This document shows positions 1 through 9,356 of a stretch of 64,000 nt of DNA, piece by piece. Source of the stretch: Scandinavium sp036495715. GTDB lineage: Bacteria > Pseudomonadota > Gammaproteobacteria > Enterobacterales > Enterobacteriaceae. The DNA lies in assembly GCA_036495715.1 (NCBI GenBank), contig DASXML010000062.1, positions 1 to 64,000 of the forward strand, in the 5' to 3' direction. The number at the start of each line of letters is the position of its first letter. Position 1 is the stretch's first letter. A model generated the notes under the pieces. That model made no database searches, was not told the origin of the DNA, and saw only the letters and a program-made list of their open reading frames with translations. The translations under genes were made by a program, and so were the position numbers.

Positions 1-65
1 AGAACAAGCTGAGCAGCTTCGAGGCGAAACTCTGGGCTAAAATTACGTCTGTTACGTCCGGTCAT
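1..65 (-). CDS. IS3-family transposase OrfA, N-terminal fragment
   Basis: The ATG is at 65-63 on the minus strand and the frame stays open to the window edge. The first residues read MTGRNRRNFSPEFRLEAAQL, the characteristic opening of IS3-family OrfA, the small helix-turn-helix protein that binds the element's ends and is joined to OrfB by frameshifting in the active transposase. Only about 21 codons are in the window. A purine-rich GGTGATATT stretch lies upstream of the ATG. Confidence 0.8.
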   Translation of the reverse strand, partial: MTGRNRRNFSPEFRLEAAQLV

Positions 66-139
66 AATATCACCTGTTTTTGATTATGAGGCGATGATAT
101 CACCTCTGTTCAGGTGGCCAAATTTAGTGTGCCACTACA
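1..139 (-). mobile_element. End of an IS3-family insertion sequence (partial)
   Basis: This is the upstream terminus of an insertion sequence that continues beyond the left edge. Read on the minus strand it begins TGTAGTGGCACACTAAATTT at position 139, a typical IS3-family inverted repeat with the TG-start terminus. An orfA start codon lies about 75 bases inside. Only one end is visible, so completeness and target duplication cannot be judged. Confidence 0.8.
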
Positions 140-681
140 GAGCTTCCTTCCTTATGCCAAAAGAGGGCGTTGTGTGATCCCTTCGAGTGCAAGGTAAATG
201 AATGGCTCTGTCGTTCAGCCAAAGAGTACGGGAACTGTCGTTGATGAAGGTTTTGCTGTGAACGTGTCAATGGGGGATTCAGAACCACTGCTACGCCCAC
301 AAGCAGCCCTTTTATCCCAATAAAATGGAATATATTCCCGCTACCAGCCGAAAGTTCGATTTATACAACAAATGCCTCCATCGTCAAAACAGCGATGCTC
401 GGAACCTGCACAAACTAATAAACCTTAGTATTTATATGAGTTTATTTGTATTGACTAAACAATGGTTTATTTTTGTACAGTCACAATGCGTTGAGTAGGC
501 CTAAAATAACAGTAACGACCTTGACCAATCAATGTAAAAGCGCAAAACACACTGTAATTAGTTGATTTTAATGCATTAAATTATAAATTTTCGTAATGCA
601 TTGTTATTCGCCAGACAGCATGTATAAATATCATAATAACTAAATTATAATTCTTTTATATTCGGCAGATAGGTGGTTAGA
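140..681. other. Gene-free stretch between the IS end and the pterin/c-di-GMP module
   Basis: I see no supportable gene in these 540 bases. Short open frames, for example around 165-245, lack a start with a ribosome site and may be debris of a gene interrupted near the IS. The last 200 bases are very AT-rich, with several TATAAT-like hexamers, and probably hold the promoter of the downstream pair. Confidence 0.5.
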
Positions 682-1176
682 ATGCGATCAATTGTGATGT
701 TGTTAAGCGTTGTGATCTCCACGCAGGCTTTGGCTGGTGAGCTTCCCAAACCTGCCGGGAAAGTCCTTTTAACACTGTCCGGTAATATAGAAAATACAAA
801 TGAAGACGGTAAAGCCGTTTTCGATATCGCAAGCCTTGAGAAGCTAGGTGTGGTGAGTTTCCAGACCGCCTCTCCCTGGTATAATGGGCGCACAACTTTT
901 ACGGGTATTCCGCTAAAAAAACTCATGGATTATGTCGGGGCGAAAGGTTCTGTCGTTAAGGTCTCTGCACTCAACGACTACACCACCGTTATCCCTCTCA
1001 GTGATTTCAAAAAATACAATGTGATCCTTGCTTCAAAAATCAATGGCGAATACATACGTGTCCGCGACAAAGGTCCGCTATTCATCGTGTATCCCTATGA
1101 CAGCAAACCTGAACTGAATAATCAGGTCTTTTATTCAAGGTCAGCATGGCAGGTCAGTAAAATGAGCATTGAGTAA
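682..1176 (+). CDS. Periplasmic SUOX/molybdopterin-fold pterin-binding protein, PruR-like
   Basis: This is a 164-residue secreted protein with a signal peptide (residues 1 to about 18, cleaved after ALA) and one oxidoreductase molybdopterin-binding (sulfite-oxidase-like) domain. The mature part contains no Cys, so it cannot ligate molybdenum as true sulfite oxidases do. That fits a binding rather than catalytic role. The gene sits 17 bases before a membrane GGDEF-EAL protein. This is the arrangement of Agrobacterium PruR-DcpA, where PruR binds a pterin in the periplasm and steers the c-di-GMP enzyme. ATG 682 is chosen over GTG 673 because AGGTGG sits six bases before it. Pterin binding here is inference. 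Confidence 0.7.
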   Translation: MRSIVMLLSVVISTQALAGELPKPAGKVLLTLSGNIENTNEDGKAVFDIASLEKLGVVSFQTASPWYNGRTTFTGIPLKKLMDYVGAKGSVVKVSALNDYTTVIPLSDFKKYNVILASKINGEYIRVRDKGPLFIVYPYDSKPELNNQVFYSRSAWQVSKMSIE

Positions 1177-1193
1177 GGCTTCAGAAGAACAAC

Positions 1194-3170
1194 ATGAACA
1201 GAATACTGGCGGCCATAATTTTTTCCCTTTTTATATCTACTGGATATATCTCTTTTCTTGTGCATGAAAGGCAGCAAGAATTGCAGAAACTGACGCACTA
1301 CGCCAATTCATGGTCTGCTGGACAGCTGGTCTCGGAGTATTACCGGTTCGAATCATGGCTTGGTCTTTACACTATCGATGAGACGATGACACTCGATGAT
1401 GTGCGTCTTCACCTCGATATTATGCTCAGCCAGAGTGATTTATTGAAAGAAGGGGATTTGGGACAATATATCGATAGCAATAAATCACTTCATGAACTGG
1501 CTGTAAAACTCGAAAATACGCTTAATTATCTGGATGCAAATCTTGAGAAAATGAATCGCTCAGATCTCCAGAAATATCTGAAAGTAATGTATTCGCTTGA
1601 TGCCCCACTCAGCCGCCTTTCATCTGACGCTTTAAACAAAGACGTTAACCTGATCAACAACGCCAACAGCAAAATTCAAACGTTGTACGTTATTTATTCC
1701 GCGACCTCGGTGCTGCTAATAATACTGAGCGCGATACTGGGTGTGCTGATTTTTTATCAAAATAGAAATATTTTGAAGGCGCATCTTCAGGTTAAAAATC
1801 TCGCTGAAGCGCTTCAGGACTCTAAAGAAAAACTGCAAATCCAGAATACAAAGCTGGAGTATGACGTTTACCATGACCCTCTTACAGAGATGAGTAACAG
1901 GCTGTTTTTCTGGGATAATTTAAATAAAACCATCATGATGGCAGAAAGCAATAAAAGCGCTGTGACCGTGATGTTGTTTGATTTAGACAGATTCAAAGAG
2001 GTCAATGATACCTATGGTCATGATGCCGGTGATATGTTATTGCGTCAGATATCTCTGCGTCTGAATTCGCTGAATCTTCCTGCAGATACGCTTTATCGCT
2101 TAGGTGGCGATGAGTTTGCATTGCTTACAAGTGGTCTGGCAGAAAGTCATGCTGTTTCGTTAGCCCAAAAAATATGTGATCGCATTAACCAGCCCTACAC
2201 TATTTATAGCACGATTATAAACATAACCACCTGTGTGGGCATTGTTAACTCAGAAACTGAACGCCGTTCCGACTATCTCTATAAATTTGCCGACCTGGCC
2301 CTTTATGAAGCCAAAAATGAAGGTGCGAGCAAGATTAAAGTCTTCCGTCAGCGAATGTTAGATAAGCTGCAGGAAAGCAGAACCCTTGAGCATGACATGG
2401 CATTGGCGTTAGTGAATAAAGAATTCGTGGCTTATTATCAACCGATTGTAGATTCGTATACTCGGGAAATTTACAGCTATGAAGCCCTTATTCGTTGGGT
2501 GCATCCGCGAAAAGGTATTTTGTCACCAGATAGCTTTATACCTGTTGCTGAAAAAACAGGAATGATTATCGAGATGGGGAAATCTGTGCTTGAAATGGCT
2601 TGCCGGGAAGCGGCTTCCTGGGCAGTTCCGATTAAAATTTCAGTAAACGTCTCACCTGTCCAGCTAAGCAGCAAAGCCTTTTCAGGAATCGTGCTGTCTA
2701 TTCTGAAAGAAACAGGGCTTTCGGCCGATCGTCTTGAACTGGAAGTGACTGAATCTTCTCTCTTTATGGAGAGCAATACGCCGATGAATACCCTTAACAA
2801 GCTGAGAGATCTGGGCGTGAACATCTCCATCGACGATTTTGGTACGGGATATTCTTCTCTTTCCCGGCTGAGCCGACTTGCCTTCGATAAAATCAAAATA
2901 GACAAATCCTTTGTGAATTCGATATCCACCCAAGAAGACGCCCTTAATATCATCAAACTCATCACCGGCATGGCGAAATCCCTCAGTATGAAGACCGTTG
3001 CAGAAGGGGTTGAAACACAGGAACAACTGGAAAGTCTTCAGGCGCTGGGCTGCGATTTCGTACAAGGTTATCTGTTTAGTAAACCTCAACCTTATATCGC
3101 CGGGGAAATCCGAAACGGTTTAATCCAGAGCGGCGCTCCGGCCTGTTCAAGGCACCGCGAGGCTGATTAA
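1194..3170 (+). CDS. Membrane GGDEF-EAL c-di-GMP cyclase/phosphodiesterase, DcpA-like
   Basis: This 658-residue inner-membrane enzyme makes and/or degrades cyclic di-GMP. It has an N-terminal membrane helix (about 5-22), a periplasmic helical sensor region (about 25-163), a second helix (about 165-190), a short coiled coil, a GGDEF domain and an EAL domain. GGDEF is intact at 304-308, so cyclase activity is possible. No RxxD inhibitory site precedes it (LPAD is there instead). The EAL at 430-432, the DDFGTGYSS loop, KIDKSFV and VAEGVET are all present, so phosphodiesterase activity is also expected. It is probably co-transcribed with the upstream periplasmic protein, which would be its ligand sensor. 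Which activity dominates cannot be read from sequence. Confidence 0.85.
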   Translation: MNRILAAIIFSLFISTGYISFLVHERQQELQKLTHYANSWSAGQLVSEYYRFESWLGLYTIDETMTLDDVRLHLDIMLSQSDLLKEGDLGQYIDSNKSLHELAVKLENTLNYLDANLEKMNRSDLQKYLKVMYSLDAPLSRLSSDALNKDVNLINNANSKIQTLYVIYSATSVLLIILSAILGVLIFYQNRNILKAHLQVKNLAEALQDSKEKLQIQNTKLEYDVYHDPLTEMSNRLFFWDNLNKTIMMAESNKSAVTVMLFDLDRFKEVNDTYGHDAGDMLLRQISLRLNSLNLPADTLYRLGGDEFALLTSGLAESHAVSLAQKICDRINQPYTIYSTIINITTCVGIVNSETERRSDYLYKFADLALYEAKNEGASKIKVFRQRMLDKLQESRTLEHDMALALVNKEFVAYYQPIVDSYTREIYSYEALIRWVHPRKGILSPDSFIPVAEKTGMIIEMGKSVLEMACREAASWAVPIKISVNVSPVQLSSKAFSGIVLSILKETGLSADRLELEVTESSLFMESNTPMNTLNKLRDLGVNISIDDFGTGYSSLSRLSRLAFDKIKIDKSFVNSISTQEDALNIIKLITGMAKSLSMKTVAEGVETQEQLESLQALGCDFVQGYLFSKPQPYIAGEIRNGLIQSGAPACSRHREAD

Positions 3171-3290
3171 CACCTCGCCCAAAATGGCCCTCCTTAACCC
3201 CCCTACCCCAAAATTGTGTCCACTCTGTTGCCACACCGTTAACGCCAAAGGTGTAGAACTCAGCAGATAAATCACCGAGCAGGAATCTCT

Positions 3291-5579
3291 ATGAATAACA
3301 AACGACGCGCGATCCCCGGGATCCGCCACTATGACGGTCCTGCAGGCGGTTGGGGTGCGCTGAAAGCGACGGCGATTGCCGTGCGCACGCAGATGGACAC
3401 CTTCGATGCGCCGGCCACGCTGTTGCGCACCAATCAGCCGGACGGTTTTGATTGCCCGGGCTGCGCGTGGCCAGATAAAGAACATAAGTCGACGTTCCAG
3501 TTTTGCGAGAACGGCGCGAAAGCCGTGACCTGGGAAGCCACCCACAAGCGCGTAATGCCTGAGTTTTTGGCGACGAATACCGTGGCCTCGCTGCTGGCGA
3601 AAAGTGATTTTGAGCTGGAAGGCTACGGTCGTCTGACGCATCCGTTGGTATATCACAAAACCAGCGATACGTTCCGGCCGGTGGCGTGGGAGCAGGCGTT
3701 TGCGCGCATTGGGGAGATCCTACGCGGATTAGCGCCCGATGAGGTTGAGTTTTACACCTCCGGTCGCGCATCGAATGAAGCGGCCTATTTATTTCAGCTG
3801 TTCGCCCGCGAGCTGGGCACCAATAATTTCCCCGACTGTTCCAATATGTGCCATGAAGCCACCAGCACGGGATTACCGCGCTCGATTGGCATCGGCAAAG
3901 GCACGGTTTCGCTCGATGATTTCGATAAGACCGAACTGGTCATTTCTATCGGTCACAATCCGGGCACCAACCATCCGCGAATGATGGGCACGTTGCATGA
4001 ACTGGCGCGTCGCGGCGTGCCGATTATCGTGTTCAACCCGTTACGTGAACGCGCGCTAGAACGGTTTGCCGATCCGCAAAGCGTTGTCGAAATGGCAACC
4101 TACCGCTCAACCGATATCGCCTCAACCTATTTCCAGGTCAAAGCGGGTGGTGATGCGGCGGCGTTAAAAGGTGTGGCGAAACACCTGCTGCAATTTGAAG
4201 CGGAACGCGGCGGCGTGCTGGATAGCGCATTTATCGCAGGCCACACCCAAGGATTTGACGATTTTGCCGCAGATATTGCTGCCACCACGTGGGAAGCGAT
4301 TGAACACGAATCCGGTTTGACCAAAGCCAGTCTGGAAACCGTCGCTCTCGCCTATGCCAAATCTAACGCCACGATTATCACCTACGGCATGGGTGTCACT
4401 CAGCACAATAAAGGCACAGCCAACGTACGTTTGATTGCCGATTTGCTGTTGATGCGCGGCAACATCGGCAAACCGGGCGCAGGGATTTGCCCTTTGCGCG
4501 GGCACTCTAACGTACAAGGCAATCGCACGGTCGGCATCACCGAGAAACCGACGCAGGCATTCCTGTCACGCATCGAAGACGTCTTTGGTTTTGTGCCGCC
4601 CGCTAAACACGGTCACGACGCCGTGGCGGCAACACAAGCAATGATCAGCGGCGAGTCCAAAGCAATGCTGTGCCTCGGCGGGAACTTTGCCGTCGCAATG
4701 CCCGATCATGAGCAGGCATTCCCGGCGATGCAAAAGCTGGATCTCAGCGTCCACGTCGGCACTAAGCTCAACCGCACGCATCTGCTGGTCGCCAATGAAA
4801 CCTATATTTTCCCATGCCTGGGCCGCACCGAGCTGGATATGCAGCAGACCGGCAAACAGTCGGTCACCGTCGAAGATTCGATGTCGATGGTTCACGCCTC
4901 CTCGGGCAAGCTGAAACCGGCTTCGCCGCTGCTGCTGTCCGAACCGGCGATCGTCGCGGGGTTGGCAAAAGCAACACTGCCTGATACCAAAGTGGCGTGG
5001 ATGGATTTGGTGGCGGATTACGACCGTATTCGAGAGCTTATCGAAAAAACCATCCCCGGTTTTGCCGACTACAACGAAAGGATCCGCGTGCCCGGTGGTT
5101 TCCGCATGCCGCTGCCACCGACGGAACGCGTTTGGCCGACGGCGAGTGGAAAAGCCATGTTCTCGGTGTTCCACGGCGTGGATGAGAACGTGAAAGGCGA
5201 AGGGGAAAACACCCTGCGCATGATCACGCTGCGCAGCCATGACCAATACAACACCACCATTTATGCGCTCGACGACCGTTATCGCGGCGTGTTTGGGCGG
5301 CGTGATGTGTTGTTTATGAATGAAGACGATATGGCGCACCTGGGGCTAGAGCATGGCGATCGGGTGGATATTACCACCGCTTTACCTGACAGCACACTTA
5401 GCCTGAACGATATTACCGTGGTGGCGTATAACATCGCGTCGGGTTCGGTCGGGGCTTATTATCCGGAAGCCAACGTGCTGGTTCCGCTGGATTATCGTGA
5501 TGAAGACAGCGGTACGCCGTCGTATAAATCGGTGCCGGTCAGAGTAACGTTACGTTCCAAAGAGATCCGTCCTTTATAA
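3291..5579 (+). CDS. FdhF/YdeP-family molybdopterin oxidoreductase
   Basis: This 762-residue cytoplasmic molybdopterin-guanine-dinucleotide oxidoreductase is alignable end to end with E. coli YdeP (759 residues), a formate-dehydrogenase-like protein linked to acid resistance whose substrate is unknown. Family signatures include DCPGCAWPD with Cys55 and Cys58, the NMCHE segment, GMGVTQH and GICPLRGHSNVQG, and a C-terminal molydopterin dinucleotide-binding domain. AGGAA lies six bases before ATG 3291. It stands alone, with a 120-base gap upstream and a convergent terminator shared with catA. YdeP function is not transferable with certainty. A paralogue in the same family is equally possible. 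Confidence 0.85.
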   Translation: MNNKRRAIPGIRHYDGPAGGWGALKATAIAVRTQMDTFDAPATLLRTNQPDGFDCPGCAWPDKEHKSTFQFCENGAKAVTWEATHKRVMPEFLATNTVASLLAKSDFELEGYGRLTHPLVYHKTSDTFRPVAWEQAFARIGEILRGLAPDEVEFYTSGRASNEAAYLFQLFARELGTNNFPDCSNMCHEATSTGLPRSIGIGKGTVSLDDFDKTELVISIGHNPGTNHPRMMGTLHELARRGVPIIVFNPLRERALERFADPQSVVEMATYRSTDIASTYFQVKAGGDAAALKGVAKHLLQFEAERGGVLDSAFIAGHTQGFDDFAADIAATTWEAIEHESGLTKASLETVALAYAKSNATIITYGMGVTQHNKGTANVRLIADLLLMRGNIGKPGAGICPLRGHSNVQGNRTVGITEKPTQAFLSRIEDVFGFVPPAKHGHDAVAATQAMISGESKAMLCLGGNFAVAMPDHEQAFPAMQKLDLSVHVGTKLNRTHLLVANETYIFPCLGRTELDMQQTGKQSVTVEDSMSMVHASSGKLKPASPLLLSEPAIVAGLAKATLPDTKVAWMDLVADYDRIRELIEKTIPGFADYNERIRVPGGFRMPLPPTERVWPTASGKAMFSVFHGVDENVKGEGENTLRMITLRSHDQYNTTIYALDDRYRGVFGRRDVLFMNEDDMAHLGLEHGDRVDITTALPDSTLSLNDITVVAYNIASGSVGAYYPEANVLVPLDYRDEDSGTPSYKSVPVRVTLRSKEIRPL

Positions 5580-5584
5580 AAAAT

Positions 5585-5613
5585 GGCGGGATGCGTATTT
5601 TTCACATCCCGCC
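5585..5613. terminator. Bidirectional terminator between ydeP-like gene and catA
   Basis: A 9-bp perfect stem, GGCGGGATG paired with CATCCCGCC, has an 11-base loop. It is followed by a T-run on the plus strand and preceded by an A-run, so it can serve both convergent genes. Confidence 0.8.
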
Positions 5614-5624
5614 GTCTCACTTTT

Positions 5625-6551
5625 TTATTCCTTCACGCGAGCGCGTTTTCCACGATTTTCTTCTTCACTCTCACTTGCATCGACCAATGAAAAATTGAAG
5701 CTCACTTCAGTATGCGGCTCGTTAATATCGCGTTCCTGCGCCAGTTTGCTGTCGGTGATTTTAACCGGGTCAGCAATCAATTCTTCGCGGGTGGCAAAGG
5801 CGAAATCATCCCACAGATATTCATCACCGTTGAGGTTAATCTGAGTGGTCAGGTGTTTATAACCCGGCGCGGAAACAAAGAAATGCACATGCGCTGGCCG
5901 ATTACCGTGACGACCTAACCCGGTCAGCAGTTTTTGCGTTGGGCCATCCGGCGGGCAGCCGTATCCGCAAGGCACTATGCTGCGCACCGCGTAACGCCCT
6001 TGCGCATCCGCTTCAACACGGCGACGCAGGTTGTATTCGCTCTGTGACGGGTCAAAGAAGGAGTAACCACCGTGGGTATTGGCGTGCCAGATATCGACCA
6101 TCGCACCCGCCACCGGTTTGCCGTTCAGGTCCGTCACCTGCCCGTGCAGCCACATCGCTTCGGCTTTTTCACTGCCATCATCCATGCGGGCAAAGCCTTT
6201 GCTTAACGGCGCATTGGCGACATACAGCGGCCCTTCGATAGTACGCGGCGTGCCCACCTCATTTCCGGCGGCGGCCTCTTTTTCATCGGCACGCATGTCG
6301 AGATAATGCTCCAGCCCTAAACCCGCCGCCAGCAGCGCGGCCTCTTTACGTTCGCCCAGCTCGTTGAGATAATTCACCGCCAGCCAGAATTCTTCGTCGG
6401 TAATATCAAACTTTTTAATGGTCTGACACAGGTCGCCGAGCACCTGATGCATGATGGCTTTAAAGCGATCGTTCCCCTGCGCGGAATTTAAGCCGCTGCT
6501 GATAGCAAGTAACGTTTCCAGTTCTGTTTGTTTTGCCGGATTAACTGACAT
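5625..6551 (-). CDS. catA: Catechol 1,2-dioxygenase
   Basis: This 308-residue intradiol dioxygenase opens catechol to cis,cis-muconate with O2. It has the N-terminal helical dimerisation domain and the non-haem Fe(III) ligands in their usual places: Tyr in GPLYVANAP, Tyr in CGYGCPPDGPT, and two His in RPAHVHFF. It is the last gene of the iac-cat run, so it should consume the catechol released by the IAA pathway. The ATG at 6551 is preceded by AGAGGAA. No catR regulator is adjacent, which suggests control through the upstream operon. Confidence 0.95.
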   Translation of the reverse strand: MSVNPAKQTELETLLAISSGLNSAQGNDRFKAIMHQVLGDLCQTIKKFDITDEEFWLAVNYLNELGERKEAALLAAGLGLEHYLDMRADEKEAAAGNEVGTPRTIEGPLYVANAPLSKGFARMDDGSEKAEAMWLHGQVTDLNGKPVAGAMVDIWHANTHGGYSFFDPSQSEYNLRRRVEADAQGRYAVRSIVPCGYGCPPDGPTQKLLTGLGRHGNRPAHVHFFVSAPGYKHLTTQINLNGDEYLWDDFAFATREELIADPVKITDSKLAQERDINEPHTEVSFNFSLVDASESEEENRGKRARVKE

Positions 6552-6592
6552 TGCGAATTCCTCTTGTAGGGTAAGGTTATTTTAATAAATGA

Positions 6593-6880
6593 CTACTGCT
6601 CGTTTTCAATGGATGACGGGTGCAGACACAGCGGCTGGACGGTTATTTCCATATACGGATACAGCGGTAATGCCGTTAATAGTTCGTGAAGTTCCTGATT
6701 ATCCGCCACGTTAAAAATGCTGACGTTGGCGTATTGCCCCACCACCCGCCAGATATGTGGCCATTTGCCTTCGCGCTGTAAACGTTGCGAATAGGCTTTC
6801 TCTCTGGCTTTAATGTCATCCGCCTGCGCCTGGGGCAACGACGACGGAATATTGACCTGCATTTCCACTTTAAAAAGCAT
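6593..6880 (-). CDS. catC: Muconolactone delta-isomerase
   Basis: This 95-residue protein is the normal length for CatC, which isomerises (+)-muconolactone to beta-ketoadipate enol-lactone in the catechol branch of the beta-ketoadipate pathway. It begins MLFKVEMQVNIP and contains EREGKWPHIWRVVGQYANVS-like core residues (here QREGKWPHIWRVVGQYANVS). It lies 41 bases before catA and 12 bases after catB, so it is clearly in the same transcript. The next enzyme, enol-lactone hydrolase (PcaD/CatD), is not in the window. Confidence 0.93.
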   Translation of the reverse strand: MLFKVEMQVNIPSSLPQAQADDIKAREKAYSQRLQREGKWPHIWRVVGQYANVSIFNVADNQELHELLTALPLYPYMEITVQPLCLHPSSIENEQ

Positions 6881-6892
6881 GCTGATGTCCTT

Positions 6893-8008
6893 TTATTTAC
6901 GCGCGTAATGGCGAAGTTTTTCGTCATCTATTTCGATGCCCAGTCCAGGGGCCGTGGGGAGCGTCACCTGCCCGTCGCTGAAATCGAGCGGGTGCACCAC
7001 GATGTCGTCTTTTAGTAGCAACGGGCCGAACATTTCTGTGCCCCATTGCATCTTGACCGTTGACCACGCGTGCAATGAGGCAACGCTCCCAAGCGTGCCT
7101 TCCAGCATCGTGCCGCCGTACAACGCCACGCCTGCGGCCTGCGCAACGTGGGCCAGTTTCAGCGCCTGCGCCGGGCCACCCGCTTTGGCAATTTTCAGGG
7201 CGTAAGCCCCGGTGAAACCGCCGTTTGCCAGCGCATAACCGTCGTGGCTGGTCGCCACCGCTTCATCCGCCAGAATCGGCAGCGCAAAACGCTGACTGAG
7301 GATGATTAAGCCTTGTCTGTCCCACAGCGGGATCGGCTGCTCCACCAGATCGATACCACCGTCTTGTAGCTGAGTCATGCCCTTGATAGCAGTGGTCAGA
7401 TCCCATGCCTGATTCACGTCAACGCGAACGCTGACCTCATCGCCGAGCGCGGCCTTAATCGCCAGCGCGTGACGGATATCTGTCGCCAGTTCGCGCGCAC
7501 CGATTTTAAGTTTGAAGGTATCGTGCCGCCCTTCTGCCAACAGACGTTTGCCCTCATCGATATCTTTATCGGTGTCGCCACTCGCCAGTGTCCACAGCAC
7601 CGGCAGGCGCTCGCTTAACGCGCCGCCCAATAGCGTGCTGACCGGCACGCCGAGCAGTTTGCCCTGCGCATCAAGAAACGCGGTCTCGAGCGCCGATTTA
7701 GCAAAGGTGTTGCCCTTCACGCTGGCGTTCATTTTCTCTGCCAGCGCCGCCGCCCCGCTGAACGTCTGCCCACACAGTAGCGGTGAGAGATAGGTTTCAA
7801 TCGCCGATTTAATGGCTTCCGGGCTTTCCGCCCCGTAGCTCAGGCCGCCGATGGTGGTCGCTTCCCCCCAACCGATCACGCCCTGCGCACAGGTCATCCG
7901 CACGATGGTCAACGTCTGGCAGCCCATTGTCGTCATCGACAGCTTGTGCGGGCGAACGGTCGGAATATCCACCAGCCAACAGGCGATGGACTCAATGGTG
8001 ATACTCAT
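6893..8008 (-). CDS. catB: Muconate cycloisomerase
   Basis: This 371-residue enolase-superfamily enzyme cyclises cis,cis-muconate to muconolactone. It has a capping domain (about 1-130), then a TIM barrel with the Lys motif FKLKIG and acidic Mn ligands in DVNQAW, VEQPI and ADEAV. These assign it to the muconate lactonising subgroup. Its start overlaps the end of the transporter gene by 17 bases, so translation is probably coupled. Gene order catB-catC-catA in one direction is a common catechol module. Confidence 0.92.
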   Translation of the reverse strand: MSITIESIACWLVDIPTVRPHKLSMTTMGCQTLTIVRMTCAQGVIGWGEATTIGGLSYGAESPEAIKSAIETYLSPLLCGQTFSGAAALAEKMNASVKGNTFAKSALETAFLDAQGKLLGVPVSTLLGGALSERLPVLWTLASGDTDKDIDEGKRLLAEGRHDTFKLKIGARELATDIRHALAIKAALGDEVSVRVDVNQAWDLTTAIKGMTQLQDGGIDLVEQPIPLWDRQGLIILSQRFALPILADEAVATSHDGYALANGGFTGAYALKIAKAGGPAQALKLAHVAQAAGVALYGGTMLEGTLGSVASLHAWSTVKMQWGTEMFGPLLLKDDIVVHPLDFSDGQVTLPTAPGLGIEIDDEKLRHYARK

Positions 8009-9332
8009 GCTTCACTCCTTTGCTTTTGGTGTTGTCTGACGGCAGGCTACGCAGCGCAATCCACGCCAGCAGCGCGTAAACCACCAGCAGTAATGACACC
8101 GGCCACGCGGCGTCAAATTCCATCAGCAGCGCCACCGCCAGCATCGGCCCCAGCCCGCCGGAAAAAATTGAACCCACCTCGTGACCCAGCGCCAGCCCGG
8201 AATAACGCACCCGCACCGGGAACAGATCGCTCATGATGCACGGCTGGGTGCCAATCATCGCCCCGTGACAAAACGGTAAACCGAGCATCATCGCCAGCAG
8301 CACCCAACCGTAGCTACCGGTCGACAGCAGCCAGAAGAACGGAAATGCCATCACCAGCAGGCCAATCACCCCGATGTAATAGACCGGTTTCAGACCAATG
8401 CGGTCCGACAGCGCGCCCCAGAACAGAATGGAGAAAAACTCCACCAGCATCGCCAGCGTCACCGCGCTGATGATTTCCCCGGTGCCAATGCCGATGTGTT
8501 TGGCGTACACCACCGAGAAAGTGAAAAAGATGTATGACGCGCCGTTTTCCGGCAGACGCAGCGCGATGGCCTGCAACAGCGCTTTCGGGTGTTCGCGCAG
8601 CAGAACCAGCAGCGGGATTTTTTCGTGCTTATCGTCCGGCTGGGCCTGGGAGAAGGCTTTGCTCTCGCGGATGTTTTTGCGGATATAAACGCCGACTAAA
8701 AAGATGACGATGCTCAACAGGAACGGCACGCGCCAACCCCAGCGCATAAAATCGGCTTCCGGCAGCTGCTGCACCAGATAAAAGGCGAAGGCCGAAAGCA
8801 CGAAGCCACCGGAGACGCCCATCTGGCTCCAGGCGGTGTAAAACCCCCGCTTGGCCGTTGGCGCGTTTTCACTCAGCATCAGCACCCCGCCGCCCCATTC
8901 GCCGCCCGACGCCACGCCCTGTAAGAAACGCAGGATGATCAGCGACAGCGGTGCCCAGAAACCAATCTGCGCATACACCGGCAATAAGCCAATCACGAAG
9001 GTGGTTGCGCCCATCAGCGTCAACGTCATGATCAGCGTCATTTTGCGGCTGTAACGATCGCCCAGATGCCCGAACACAATGCCGCCCAGCGGACGTGCCA
9101 GAAAACCGACCGCAAAACCGGAAAACGCCAGCAGCGTGCCCTGTAACGGGTCACCGCCCACCGGAAAGAACAGCGGGCCAAACACCAGCGCCGCCGCCGT
9201 GCCATAGAGGAAAAAGTCATACCATTCGAGCGCATTCCCCAGTACCGAGGCCCACACCAGCTTGCGCATTTGCTGCGCGTCATGGTTACCCACCGCGACG
9301 CTTGCGCTATTTTCAGTTGCCACATTGCTCAT
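7992..9332 (-). CDS. MHS-family MFS transporter, probable aromatic acid (IAA) importer
   Basis: This 446-residue, 12-helix inner-membrane protein of the metabolite:H+ symporter family is recognised by ALEWYDFFLYG in helix 1 and by ARPLGGIVFGHLGDRYSRK in the 2-3 loop. It lies between iacG and catB inside the iac-cat run, so uptake of indole-3-acetate or a related aromatic acid is the best guess. The substrate is inferred only from position. The gap to iacG is 24 bases. Confidence 0.85.
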   Translation of the reverse strand: MSNVATENSASVAVGNHDAQQMRKLVWASVLGNALEWYDFFLYGTAAALVFGPLFFPVGGDPLQGTLLAFSGFAVGFLARPLGGIVFGHLGDRYSRKMTLIMTLTLMGATTFVIGLLPVYAQIGFWAPLSLIILRFLQGVASGGEWGGGVLMLSENAPTAKRGFYTAWSQMGVSGGFVLSAFAFYLVQQLPEADFMRWGWRVPFLLSIVIFLVGVYIRKNIRESKAFSQAQPDDKHEKIPLLVLLREHPKALLQAIALRLPENGASYIFFTFSVVYAKHIGIGTGEIISAVTLAMLVEFFSILFWGALSDRIGLKPVYYIGVIGLLVMAFPFFWLLSTGSYGWVLLAMMLGLPFCHGAMIGTQPCIMSDLFPVRVRYSGLALGHEVGSIFSGGLGPMLAVALLMEFDAAWPVSLLLVVYALLAWIALRSLPSDNTKSKGVKHEYHH

Positions 9333-9356
9333 TACACGTGCCCCTGTTTGTCGTCG

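Noticed and set aside
4566..5339. 257-codon open frame opposite the YdeP-like gene
   Set aside because: It is antisense to a conserved oxidoreductase, with His/Arg-rich sequence and no motif or ribosome site.
3291..5579. Selenocysteine formate dehydrogenase
   Set aside because: There is no in-frame TGA; the sequence follows the YdeP type rather than FdhF.
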